64,000 bases of DNA. Source: Zygnema circumcarinatum. Its lineage: Eukaryota; Streptophyta; Zygnematophyceae; Zygnematales; Zygnemataceae. Positions 24,766-34,599 of this stretch are shown piece after piece (the stretch's first letter is position 1; every line of letters begins with the position of its first letter). The stretch covers positions 912,753 to 976,752 of the forward strand of contig CM074816.1 of NCBI GenBank assembly GCA_037447605.1. The letters run 5' to 3'. Below the pieces are notes generated by a model. It was not told where the DNA came from. It ran no database searches and saw only the letters and a program-made list of their open reading frames with translations. The position numbers and the translations under genes were made by a program.

Positions 24766-27700
24766 GCGTAGTGTTTAGAAGCCGTTCCACTGACGGCGTC
24801 ACATGTGTTGGCAGGACGAGCTGAGTGAGGTGGCGGTGCTGGACACGTGGGCGGCCGCAAAGGACAAAAGCTCCAAGGCGCTGCGCGAGGCTCGGACAGC
24901 TGTCAGCGCGTTAGAGGGCGCCCTCAAGGAGCTGCACCGCCAGACGCTCACTCTCACGGCCAAGGTGCTCAACCTAATCTAACCCTGGCCTGGCCAGCCT
25001 GGCCTGGCCTGGCCTGGCCTGGCCTGGCCTGGCCTGGCCTGGCCTGGCCTGGCCTGGCCTGGCCTAGCCTGGCCTGGCCTGGCCTGGCCTGGCCTGGCCT
25101 GGCCTGGCCTGGCCTGGCCTGGCCTGGCCTGGCCTGGCCTGGCCTGGCCTGGCCTGGCCTGGCCTGGCCTGGCCTGGCCTGGCCTGGCCTGGCCTGGCCT
25201 GGCCTGGCCTGGCCTGGCCTGGCCTGGCCTGGCCTGGCCTGGCCTGGCCTGGCCTGGCCTGGCCTAACCCCTAACCCTGACCCTAACCCTAACCTTAACC
25301 CTAACCCTAACCCTAACCCTAACCCTATCCATGAACTCCTGACCTAACCCTAACTCTAACCCCTAACGCTAACCCTAACCCTGAAAGTAACCCTAACCCT
25401 AATTCGTAACCCTAAGCCTAACCCTAATCATGAACCCTTGAACTAAACCTAACCCTAACCCTAATCCCTAACCCGTCGACCCTAATTCTGAACCCTAACT
25501 ATGAACCCTGACCTAACACTAACCCTAACGCTGATTTCGGACCCTAATAATCTTAAACCCTCATCCTAACCCTAATCCTTATTCTAAACCCTGAACCCTA
25601 ACCCTGACTCTAACCAATCCTAACCCTAACCTCAACGCTAACCCGAACTTTAACCCTAACCATGAACACTAACCCGAACCTTAACCCGAACCCTAACCCT
25701 AACCCTACCCTAACCCTAACCCTAAACATGAACTCTAACCCTAACCCTTATCCTAACCCTAACCCTACCGTGGACCCTAACCCTCACTCTAATGCTGAAA
25801 CCTACCTAGTCGTATAGTATTATTAGGGTGCAAGCTTTTAAACCGGCTAATTTTGACGAAGTAAAAAGATGCCTTCGCAGGTGGAGGAATGTCAGCAATT
25901 GGAGAACCAATGGGAGGCTGACAGGTGTGCAGCAATGTTGTACCTTAGTGCAGGATTTGTCCATTTCTGAGCAATTTGTTGCCCCGCTATGCTCTGTAGG
26001 GTGTGGAGATACTTAAGGCCTTCAGCAGCTTAAGGAGCTGCTTGGAGTTCGAAAATGTCATTCCCTAAAAACCCTAAAACCCCTAAAGAATTCCATTTTA
26101 GAGCTTCACTCACATTCAGCTTTTAGGTGACAAGCAAACCATCTCGTTCGAATGCAGGATGAACAGAATGGTTGAACTTGAGAAGCAGTTGAATGCCCTT
26201 GACAAGGAACTGAGTTCCTGGTCGGAATGCTGCAAGGAGCAGCTGCATAGTGTGAAGTCAAGGCTGGAGGATTGGGAGAGAGAGGAGCAGGAACAGTACT
26301 ATGCTGAAGGAGGTGACTTTGCTGACAGCGATAACGACAAAATAACTGCTCTGAAGGAGCGATCGGAGGAATCATTTAGGCGTTTCACTGAGGCTGATGT
26401 GAAGGTGCTAAATTCGGTGTTTCAAGTCCTTAGAGATTTAAGGTTTTGGGGAAAGGGAGGGGAGGGCGAGATGTTGGAGATTTGGCAGGATCTGAGCACT
26501 TGCAACTGTTGTAGCTGAATTGCCGAATATCTCACTGACAACTATCCACTTTATGTCGCAGTTGCTTTAGACTCATTGCAAAAAATTGGAGTCCTGAAAC
26601 TAGGGTTCCCAATCACATGACTCTGAATCTCGACCATAAATGTAACATGTGAAGTAGTAGTAATAGTAGTCGTACCCCCAATACCGCAAACACTGCAAAC
26701 CTCCTCCGACTTCTGCAAGCCTTTCCAATTTTTTTTTTTTTTTTTTTTTATTTCTCCTCCTTTCCTCTCTGCCGCAGATGCACGAGCTGCAGCGGAGGTG
26801 GCAGGAGGAGGTCCTTTCTCTCTCTGCCTTTCAGCAGCGAACTGCGGGCCAGGCTCTATGTGCCACCTGCCAGCAGCCAATCAGCGCTGGCCACGTGGCC
26901 TCCACAATGCAGACCATGCAGGAACGCGTGCAGACGGCCGAGCACGCATATAGGGACCAACTGCAGGTCTGTTTCTATGGGTTTTTGGTTTCTATCGTTT
27001 TTAGGATTCATATGGATTTAGGTATATATGGCTTCCTTTTCTCTTAGATGCTGGGAGTCAGCCCACTGCAGGACATCCTTTCATGGAAAATTCTCTATTT
27101 CTGCCTCTCCTCTTGCTCGTCAAGCACAATCACAACGTGTGTCTCTATCTCACAACCTGTGATAGTAATGCAGAGCTAAAAAAGGTGTGAAAACCCCAAA
27201 AATCTTAGATACTTCGTGTGATGTTTATAGTCCGGCCTGGTCATGAGCTGAATAATTCTGCCATTCTCATCCATTCATGGTTTTCTTGTTGGTTTTTTTC
27301 AGAAAGTAAACGCAGCCAAAGCAGAGCAGGCTGCCGCCCGCCATTGCCTGCAGGCCGCCATGAGGGAGGAGAGGGAGGCCGCAGATCTCCAGCGTGCGGC
27401 CGCCATGGATCGGCAGCTTAAGGTCTGTGCCATTCTGAACCCCTACCTTAAGCCCTTTCGAATTTGCTGCAAATGTTAGGGTCTTATGATCGGGACTTTT
27501 CCTACAGATCCACCTCGGATTCGTCAAATCCGAAGGTGGGACATTTAGTTTTTCTCCTCGTTTTAATTCTTTCTTTCTTTCTTTCTTTGTCGATCTTGTG
27601 AGTTTGCAGGCTCAGAGCCGGAGAAGAACTTTGCAAGGGATGCAGTTCCTTGTCAATTCTGCAACGCAGCTGTTGGACTCCGTTCAGATTTTTCTCACAC

Positions 27701-29682
27701 GAAACTCATCGAGTGGACCTTTGAAGGCTGAGGAGGGTGAGGCAAGGGAGGAAGAAAGGGTCTGTGATTGAGAAAATTGAGAAGATAGTGAGCAAGGTGG
27801 GAATAGAGAGAGAAGAGGGAGAGTCAGAGGGAAGTGTGTGGGGAGAGAGTGAGCCGAGGGAGAGGACAGGGACTGAGAAGGAGCAGAGAAGGTGACAAGT
27901 GCGAGAGTGAGAGTGAGCAAGTGGCCATTTGAAGTTTGTCTCTGGGAGAGTGAATGCTTTTCGCCATGTTTCGACTGTATGCATCTTCTGACAACAACGT
28001 GGTTCTTATCTGAGTTGAACAATCTCTTGTCAATCTCTACCCAACAATCTTACATCCAAAGTATATTTCTATTGGCCCCTTTCTCAGTTCTACCTCTTTT
28101 GGCTTGTCTTCCCACAGAGTTGGCTTCAAAAAATGTTCCGCCTCTCTTATCCGGCTCGGTCAGCTCCAATTTTATTTCGGAAGAATCCACGGAGGAAGTT
28201 ATGAAAGCTCTTGAATTTGCTTTGACCTCCGGTCGCAGAAAATTCGAACTGTCGCAACAGAAAGAGGCGGAGAAGGGCTCTCTTCTTAGTGAGAAAAATC
28301 CTTACACTGCGGAGAGAGTAGTGCTGCAGAACCTCTGTGAGCGCTCACTGTTGGATGTGAGAGAGAAGGAGGAGCAGTGGGAGAGGGAGCAGAGAGCGGC
28401 CGAGGACTTAAAGGAGGTCGACAATGCGTTTGGGTTGACCGGAGTGCAGGTGAGGGGAAAGTTGTGGACTAACAAAAGTAACAAAAAATAGCTTTTCAAA
28501 CCACGCGTTTTCGTAGGGTTAAGAGTTTATTGGTTTTTAGTTTGAGCTTTATTTTACTGAAGCGACGCTCTGATCATTTCTCCCACTTTCTGTAGGCCAA
28601 CACATAATCTGAATCCTTGTATGAAAATTACGTCAAAGCGTCCAATTTCAAACCCCAGAAACCACACAAACATGCAATGTAAATTTCTCAGCATCACTCT
28701 CAAATCTTTCCGTTCCCCCTACCTCTCTCCCTCTCTCTCCACCGTTCGCTTTGTCTTCTCCTCTCCCTCCCTCCCGCCCTCCCTTCCTCCCTCCCTTCCT
28801 CCCACCCCCTCTCGTCCTGCCTTCCTCACTCCCTCTCTCCCTCCCCCTCTCCGCCTCGCCCTCCCCCTCTCCGTCCTTCCCTCCTTCCCTCGCTCTCCCC
28901 CCCCCCCGCCCTCCTTTCCCCGCTCGCCTTGCCTTCATCATTCTCTCCATTCCTCCCTCCCCATGTTACCNNNNNNNNNNCCTCCCTCCCTCCCTCCCTC
29001 CCTCCCTCGCAGAGCTACGTCCTGGAGGAAGGCTTGGCGGAGCTGCAGGAGCGAGTGGCCAGCTATTTGGCAGTCCTCTCGGGCGGGGCCCTCAGTCTGC
29101 GGCTCGCCCCCGCGCGGCCCCTCAAGGGAGGGAGAGCGAGCGTGGAGAGGATCCGCAAGTCGGCCGTGGCCCGCCTCGAGGACGGCCGGGAGGTGGACCG
29201 CTCCGTACGGCAGCTCAGCGGGGGAGAGCAGAGGAGGATGGCGCTCGCCCTCTCTCTCGCCTATTCGGACTTAGCCGCAGAGAGGACCGGGTTCTCTTGC
29301 AACCTTCTCGTGCTTGACGAAGTTCTGCAGGTGGGTTGGAAACCCTTTTTTTTTTTAGGTAAAGGTTTTGGTTGAGCGACGGTTTTGAGCTTGGATAGAG
29401 TGAGGGAAGGGGTTCGGGGGGAGGCAATGTTGGGAGTGGGAGAGGGAGGATTAACAGAGGAGGGAGGGCTGGGGGTGGGTCACGTGGCAGCATTTGGATG
29501 CAGAGGGGCGTGGTCGCGTGGCCTCCATTCTGAAGGAGCTCCCGCAGAGCACAGTGCTCGTGGTTTCGCAGGCGCACAGCGACCTTGTGAGCACCTTCGA
29601 CCGCGTGGACTGGGTGGTGAAGGAGAGGAACTGCGCTACCGTGCTGCTGGCAGAGGAGGCGGGAAATAGGCCTGTGGTGTAG
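18060..29682 (+). CDS. Fused SbcD-SbcC-like nuclease/ATPase (Mre11-Rad50 relative), 20 exons
   Basis: Exons: 18060-18635, 19467-19600, 20003-20138, 20455-20643, 20896-21105, 21592-21741, 22322-22445, 23159-23341, 23736-23874, 24198-24284, 24472-24559, 24815-24964, 25881-25924, 26158-26404, 26778-26966, 27303-27422, 27610-27759, 28120-28449, 29013-29330, 29491-29682. All phases agree; the sum is 3756 nt, about 1251 residues. The first 190 residues are a basic leader that may target an organelle. Residues about 193-465 form the metallophosphoesterase; residues about 507-1251 form the ABC-type ATPase with coiled coils and zinc hook. Bacterial SbcC and SbcD are separate proteins that together cut hairpins and blocked DNA ends; here both are encoded in one gene. 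The coiled coils are shorter than in bacterial SbcC. I chose the ATG at 18060 for its leader; an in-frame ATG at 17847 is possible, and exon 1 is the least certain part. Intron 8 starts with GC, not GT. Confidence 0.85.
19467..21741 (+). other. SbcD-like metallophosphoesterase half (exons 2-6)
   Basis: Motifs in order: FSDLH (metal ligands D212 and H214), GDFWH (D246), GNHDQ (N279, H280), FCHVDI, and SGHYHKPH (H375, H377). These are the five phosphoesterase blocks of the Mre11/SbcD family, all with their metal ligands, so the domain should be active. Exon 2 joins exon 3 inside an Arg codon (CG + T), which supports the splice choice. Confidence 0.85.
22068..22122. repeat. (CT)n microsatellite in an intron
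   Basis: A nearly pure CT run lies between exons 6 and 7 of the SbcD-SbcC-like gene. Confidence 0.85.
22620..23158. repeat. Long pyrimidine-rich tract in intron 7
   Basis: More than 500 bp of C and T on the plus strand lead up to the acceptor at 23158. It creates long Ser/Pro/Leu open frames in three registers that are artefacts of composition. Confidence 0.8.
24660..24766. repeat. (CT)n-rich tract in intron 11
   Basis: CTCTCC and CT repeats lie upstream of exon 12. Confidence 0.75.
24984..25264. repeat. (CCTGG)n pentanucleotide array in intron 12
   Basis: About 56 head-to-tail copies of CCTGG with one visible variant (CCTAG near 25064). The array is inside the intron between exons 12 (ends 24964) and 13 (starts 25881). 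The Leu-Ala-Trp-Pro-Gly open frame across it is not a gene. Confidence 0.95.
25265..25800. repeat. Degenerate CCCTAA telomere-like block in intron 12
   Basis: About 530 bp of imperfect CCCTAA units (with CCCTGA, ACCCGAA and similar variants) directly follow the CCTGG array and end about 80 bp before exon 13. The main unit is 6 bp (CCCTAA), not the 7-bp plant unit CCCTAAA. Confidence 0.9.
28971..28980. other. Assembly gap (10 N) in intron 18
   Basis: Ten N lie in a CCCTCC-rich tract 32 bp before exon 19; the exon itself is intact. Confidence 0.95.
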
Positions 29683-30336
29683 AAGCGTGGAAGTCAGGGG
29701 TTATAGAGTGTAATTTTTTTTGAACCTGTTAAGGGTATGGAGGTTAGGGAATTGAATCTGGAAGATCATGCAAAGGCTCGAAAACGGTATTCTGCTGGGA
29801 AGGTTTCGTAAGCCATGGCATGCTGAGACGTGGAGGCGGAAGGGATGGGTTCGGCGAGATGGGCTTTCCCTGTTTTCCACGTGCCAAATTGTACTTATAC
29901 TTTTCAACAATAATGCATTGTAATGATGTCGTGCAAATACGATGGGCATGCAATTCATGAGTCTCGCAATTTCCCATACTGTGGGGTTGCCGTTATTTCT
30001 ATTTCATTATTTCTATGTAGATGCCCCTTTGAAGGCTCACGAACCCTTCGACAACACAGGACTCAAGTGCCCATGAACATCTTTTGAAACGGCAGGTAAA
30101 GAACCGGAAAACATACGGCTTTTCTTTGGACTTGCAAACAAGCTGAATCTATCTTCGAAATTGACAGAGCTGAGAACATCCTTTACTCGAGGGATGAGTC
30201 CCACTCTCCCCGAAGAAGCCCCGCTCTTCCACAATCCGCGGCGAACCACCCATCATCGTCGCAGTGCGACCTCCGTTTGGCATCGCCACATTCGCCGTTC
30301 ATACATTCCACAGATCGGACCATTAGACAAACCAGT
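29683..30336. other. Spacer after the SbcD-SbcC-like gene
   Basis: No gene is supported. It contains the 3' UTR of the upstream gene; nothing else is recognised. Confidence 0.5.
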
Positions 30337-30590
30337 CGACTGGTTGGCAACCAGTGGTTGCGGACCGAAACAACCATTCGACTGGTTGCCAACCAGTGGC
30401 TCAGGACCGAAACAACCATTCGACTGGTTTGGAACCAGTGGATGCCACTGGTTGGCAACCATTCGACTGGTTTGGAACCAGTGGATGCCACTGGTTGGCA
30501 ACCAGTCGACTGGTTGCGAACCAGTGGCGCAGGACTGAAACAACCATTCGACTGGTTCGGAACCAGTGATCCAATGGTTGGCAACCATTG
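30337..30590. repeat. Tandem array of about six 42-bp units with palindromic core
   Basis: Units of about 42-43 bp start with CGACTGGTT and contain a self-complementary core such as ACTGGTTGGCAACCAGT. Single or few copies of the same core lie at 8128-8222, 14496-14640 and 15007-15070. Confidence 0.85.
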
Positions 30591-30665
30591 AATTTCTGAA
30601 ATTATGCCTTTTTGCAAAAATGGGCCGTATGTGTTTTTTGGTGGGTTGCCAACCGTTGACAACTA

Positions 30666-30971
30666 CAGTCTAATCACGTTATAGTGACACTGTTTATAAG
30701 AACAGCATGGATATACTGACTTTTTTTCCGGGAACGGAATTGCACCACTGCAGATCCTGCGCCAGTAGTGACGCCATTACGGATATAATGACGTTGAAAA
30801 ACCCTGATTGTTACTATATATTCAAAATGTCGATATTATCCACCCACGTATTGGAATATGCGTTACAAATATATTTACGACCGTACACATTATCGACTAA
30901 TATCGTCAGATATCGACTTGACCGTACATATCAAGTTGTCCGTACACATGCTCACTAGGGTTCGTACACAC
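30666..30971 (+). mobile_element. Left part of a Tc1/mariner-like non-autonomous element
   Basis: The element starts after TA with CAGTCTAATCACG and aligns with 42395-43295 minus the miniature element at 42498-43082, so it serves as an empty-site control for that insertion. It is cut by gypsy copy B at 30971. Its right part is at 8370-8554 on the opposite strand. Confidence 0.75.
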
Positions 30972-31958
30972 TGTAGCGTAACGGAGCTGCGTTCGACGGA
31001 TCCGCGTCCGTTCAGTTGTACTTGCCATACTCCTATGCAGTGTCACGGACCGGCCTGATCCAGGAGTGGCCGACGGAAAATGCGAGAAGGCGGCGCCAGG
31101 TGTTGGCGGCCCACGGAACAGCACACCAGCCAGCAAGGCGCACTCGGAACGCCGCATAATGCCGCCGATTGTCATTTGTTGACCTATCATAAGGCTCCAC
31201 GTAGTTAGTCAGGCCTCTCAGTGGGCAGTTGGCCAATCAGGGGCTGTCACTGCTAAGGCTCAAGATCTATTGTCAGTGTTAAGTAGATGGGATGTCAGTG
31301 ATGCTTGTTTGTCTTTTAGTGCTGGGCTTAGTATTTGTATTTGCTGTGTGGTTTGTTGTCTTGTTCTTCTTTTCTGCCTCTTCAGCTCCAGCAACAGATG
31401 CTAAGTATGAGAGAGAGAGAGAGAGTTCCATTGCATAGAGAGAAAGAGAAAGAGTCTTCTTGCTGATAGCATTTAGACATCCCATTCAGCCCAGCCAGAC
31501 AAAGATTTCAGTGAGAAGATACTTTCATTGTAATGACAATCCCCGGCCAACCGCTGGCTGGGGTGACTTTCCAAAATACAACCTTTATCTAAGTTGAATC
31601 CTGTTTTCCCTTTGTTGTCACTATGCCAAGCTACCATCTTGTGAAATCCTGCCTTATGCTCCGCCCAATGACCAATGATAACTAGAAGCCTAGCTAAGAG
31701 ACTAGCCGAGGAGAGGGCAGGGGAAGAGAGCCCCCAAGGAAGGGCTCTTTGCGCATCGGGTCCAGCCGCCGGTGGGAACATCTTCAGGATCCCTACGTCT
31801 TCCGCTGCGCGTACCTCTGAATCCCCCGGATCCTGGCTCTATGCTGCAGGCAGACCCACAGCACCAACCCAACCCTTCATTAGTTTCAGCACGGACGCGC
31901 GGGTGGCCGTACAGCACCTGCAACTAGCTCAGCAGTCTTCTCTTAACCCCACTTATCT
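30972..31958 (+). repeat. 5' LTR of gypsy copy B
   Basis: It starts TGTAGCGTAACGG directly after ACAC and ends in the CCCCACTTATCT segment beside the primer-binding site. It aligns inverted with 6871-7848 and 8555-9553. Confidence 0.8.
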
Positions 31959-31970
31959 TGGTATCAGAGC
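31959..31970 (+). other. Primer-binding site, initiator tRNA-Met
   Basis: TGGTATCAGAGC is the standard complement of the plant initiator tRNA-Met 3' end and sits at the inner border of the LTR. Confidence 0.9.
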
Positions 31971-32040
31971 TGAAGGTTTTGCAGATCCACGTACCTTGAT
32001 ACGTGAGGCTGCCGATCCTGTGACCCGTGTCACAGCCGCC

Positions 32041-34420
32041 ATGGATGAAGAGCTGCAACAAGAGGGACAAGCAGATCTTCATGAATTTTCAGATGAAGAC
32101 TTAAGACATCAAGAAGAGCAGACGATAGGAAATCCAAGGACGGATTCAGACTCAGAGGAAGAAGCAATCAGAGAGACTAAAGATGGGCATCACAAAGAGA
32201 ACCCTTATCCCAGTTTGGCTTACCTTGAGCAGATCGAGTCGATTGAAGAACTGCAGCGACTCCATCTAGGCAGTGATGGCCATAGGTTTCGCTGGCGATA
32301 TGCACGCAGGATGATCAAGCTTGCAGCCTGCCCAGTTGCTGTAACGGCCGCAGATGCCGTGAAGAGAGGAGTTCCGTTCGAACCTTGAGATCCCTTTGCG
32401 GCCCGCCAAGACAAAACCCGCAAAGATGTCGAGTCGAGTAACTACTCCGCCAGGAGTCCCCTGCGAGGCTGCTCAGAGGCGGCACGCAGTCCTCAAGCAA
32501 AGCAGATCACAAAAGCACCCTCACCTCCCGGCGTTCACAACTTACCCATCCGGCAGCCCCAGGCGAGGGGCTTCAGGGGCAAGGGTAGGACGATCGCCAG
32601 GACCCTCCAGCTTTCGCACCAACCTGCAGAGAAGAACACGAATCAGATCTGAGTTTCCCAGCAAGATGGAAGAGATAATGACCAAACTGATAGCAATGAT
32701 TCCTGAAAAGAGTGAGGTGAGGGATACCACGGGCATCACACGGAGGCTTCACCGGCAGCAAAGATCAGGAGCGTGGCTGCGACACCTTGAGGAAGAGGCC
32801 ACAGCGGCAAGCCTGAAGGACCCATCATCAGTTGGCTTTAGAAGCACTGGAAGGAGAGGCAGTGAGCTGAAGCTCTGGAAGCTGGCACAGCGCGGATCTC
32901 GTCAGCTCGCAGGGACACATTCAGCAGCTTCAAGCAGCAGCACGATTTCAATGGATCAGCTGTGCTGAGCCAACTCGCTACATAAAATGCAGTGATGAGC
33001 GGCTGTTGAATTCATCAGACGTTTTCTGCACATGGCAACTATACGAAATTTCTATGACTTTCCCCGAAGCCTCAGTGAGTCCGCAAGGCCATGGCCGAGA
33101 AGGGTCTCCACCTCCGATCGTGAGTGCGCGACAACCCACCAGCGAGATGCCCAGGCCTTGTTAGAAAGGGCGGAGCAAATTCAGAAGGAGTCAAGGGAGG
33201 GCGAGCCAGACATGCAAGCCACATTCATGACAGCACAGATCCACGACAAGATCGGCTCTACCAGCAGTTCCTGAAGACACAGAATCAGCAGTTGTCTGAT
33301 CCCTATGCTACATCTTCTAGGAACAAGCCGTCTTTCTCCGGCATCCCTGCTCAAGACGTCCGGTCAGCCCCTGTGGTGCAGCCTCTGGCTATAGCCAGCA
33401 CGACCAAGCCCCTTCCCCTTTCCCCATACCCTCATGATCCTGCACATCCCATTGAGCCGTCGGTGAATCCTCACATCCCAGATGTTTCTCCAGGATCTCA
33501 AGCCTCCTATCCTGGCAGCCCCGAAGGAGAGAAGCTGCAGGCCAATGGCCGTGGGATGGCAGAGGCAGGAGCTCCAAGAGGGCGTCTCTCTAGCCTTGAC
33601 CTCAAATCGTGATCCGCAGATTCCCATTTCCAACCATGATCCTGCACCTTCTCAGATCCCAAACGTGAGTCTCCGTGTATGCCTAGAGAACTGAGTGAGA
33701 AGGCCGGGAAGGGGAGATACAGCGCGGGAGCTTCAGGCTCCAGGGGTCACTTCATGGATATGCTCCCGGCTACTCCCACACCGCCGAGAACTCCAGCTCC
33801 CTTTCGCCCGCCTCCACCTCCTTCACCCGCTTACACCATCCTGCAACGTCCGCCTATCCACCTGCACCCCATGGACTCCCCTTCCCTGACAAACGTATTG
33901 GGTGCTGAGCCCGATCCTGCTGCCCGCTCACGCACTGCCCAGATTGCCGCGGCATTACAACCGGCTTGGTCCGAATCCCCCATCACTTCTGAAGAGGGTG
34001 CTCAAGCCCGGATCGCCGAGATTGCAAATGCCTTGCGCAGGCTCCCTGTCAACCAAAGTGATCCTCATTCACATCCCCTGCCATTCCTCCCTGCCGATGT
34101 CAACGGCGCCAGCTCCTCTGGCACGGCTCCACCGGTCGCCACCCCTGTCCGGAGAACTTCAGTCCTCCCTCCTTCCACGGGTCATCCATTGGGATCCACG
34201 CCTGAGGAGGAAACTGACGATCTCAATGAGGAGGAGCCGACAGCGGCGCAGCCAGAGCCGAGAGCACCAGCGACAGAAGAGATGCACGTCAACCCTCCCC
34301 ATCGCCCTCGGGCAGCCCGTTTCTACCCCCAAGCAGCCGATCGTCGACCACCCCCCCCGACAGACGGCCTATCCCTGATTGAACGCATGGTTCATCAGCT
34401 CATGGGAGACAAGGCTTGAG
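32041..34420 (+). pseudogene. Gypsy B gag region (broken)
   Basis: An acidic N-terminal segment from 32041 is followed by capsid remnants aligning with 5820-6254 of copy A. After several frame breaks comes a proline-rich stretch (33679-34419) matching the linker of copy A. The zinc knuckle has been lost (33590-33680 is scrambled). Confidence 0.7.
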
Positions 34421-34599
34421 TCGGCATTACCTGTGCGCGGTTGATGCAGCTGAGTCCTCTCAGGATTCTGCGCGATGGCGCTGGCGCGTCAGAGGGCCAC
34501 CTGCGGCCTCTGCGCGGTTCCCATGGCACCTCTGCCGGACATGCTGGCGGCCGGATGTCACCGCGTGGCTAACGCCTCCGCCCTCGCCGCTCCCCTCGC

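Larger units (their letters stand above)
23159..29682 (+). other. SbcC/Rad50-like ATPase half (exons 8-20)
   Basis: The Walker A loop NGAGKT lies at residues about 551-556 in exon 8. A coiled-coil arm follows through exons 12-14, then a zinc hook CATC (C847, C850) in exon 15, and the returning coiled coil in exons 16-18. The ABC signature LSGGEQ (about 1150-1155) and Walker B LLVLDE (D1184, E1185) are in exon 19, and an HLDAEG D-loop starts exon 20. The order is that of the Rad50/SbcC family, in which two heads dimerise on ATP and hooks join through zinc. The residue at the first Walker A position is Asp instead of Gly. Confidence 0.85.

Noticed and set aside
24847-25347. Open frame with Leu-Ala-Trp-Pro-Gly repeats
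   Set aside because: It is a translation of the CCTGG array within an intron.
28621-29375. Ser/Pro-rich frames before exon 19
   Set aside because: CCCTCC-rich intron; only 29013-29330 matches the SbcC head domain.
18060-29682. Recent transfer of the SbcCD-like gene from bacteria
   Set aside because: Twenty exons with normal host-type introns argue for long residence in the genome; an old organelle origin is still possible.
29709-29713. TGTAA poly(A) signal as in chlorophyte algae
   Set aside because: The motif occurs after two of the genes but is too short and frequent to use as evidence.
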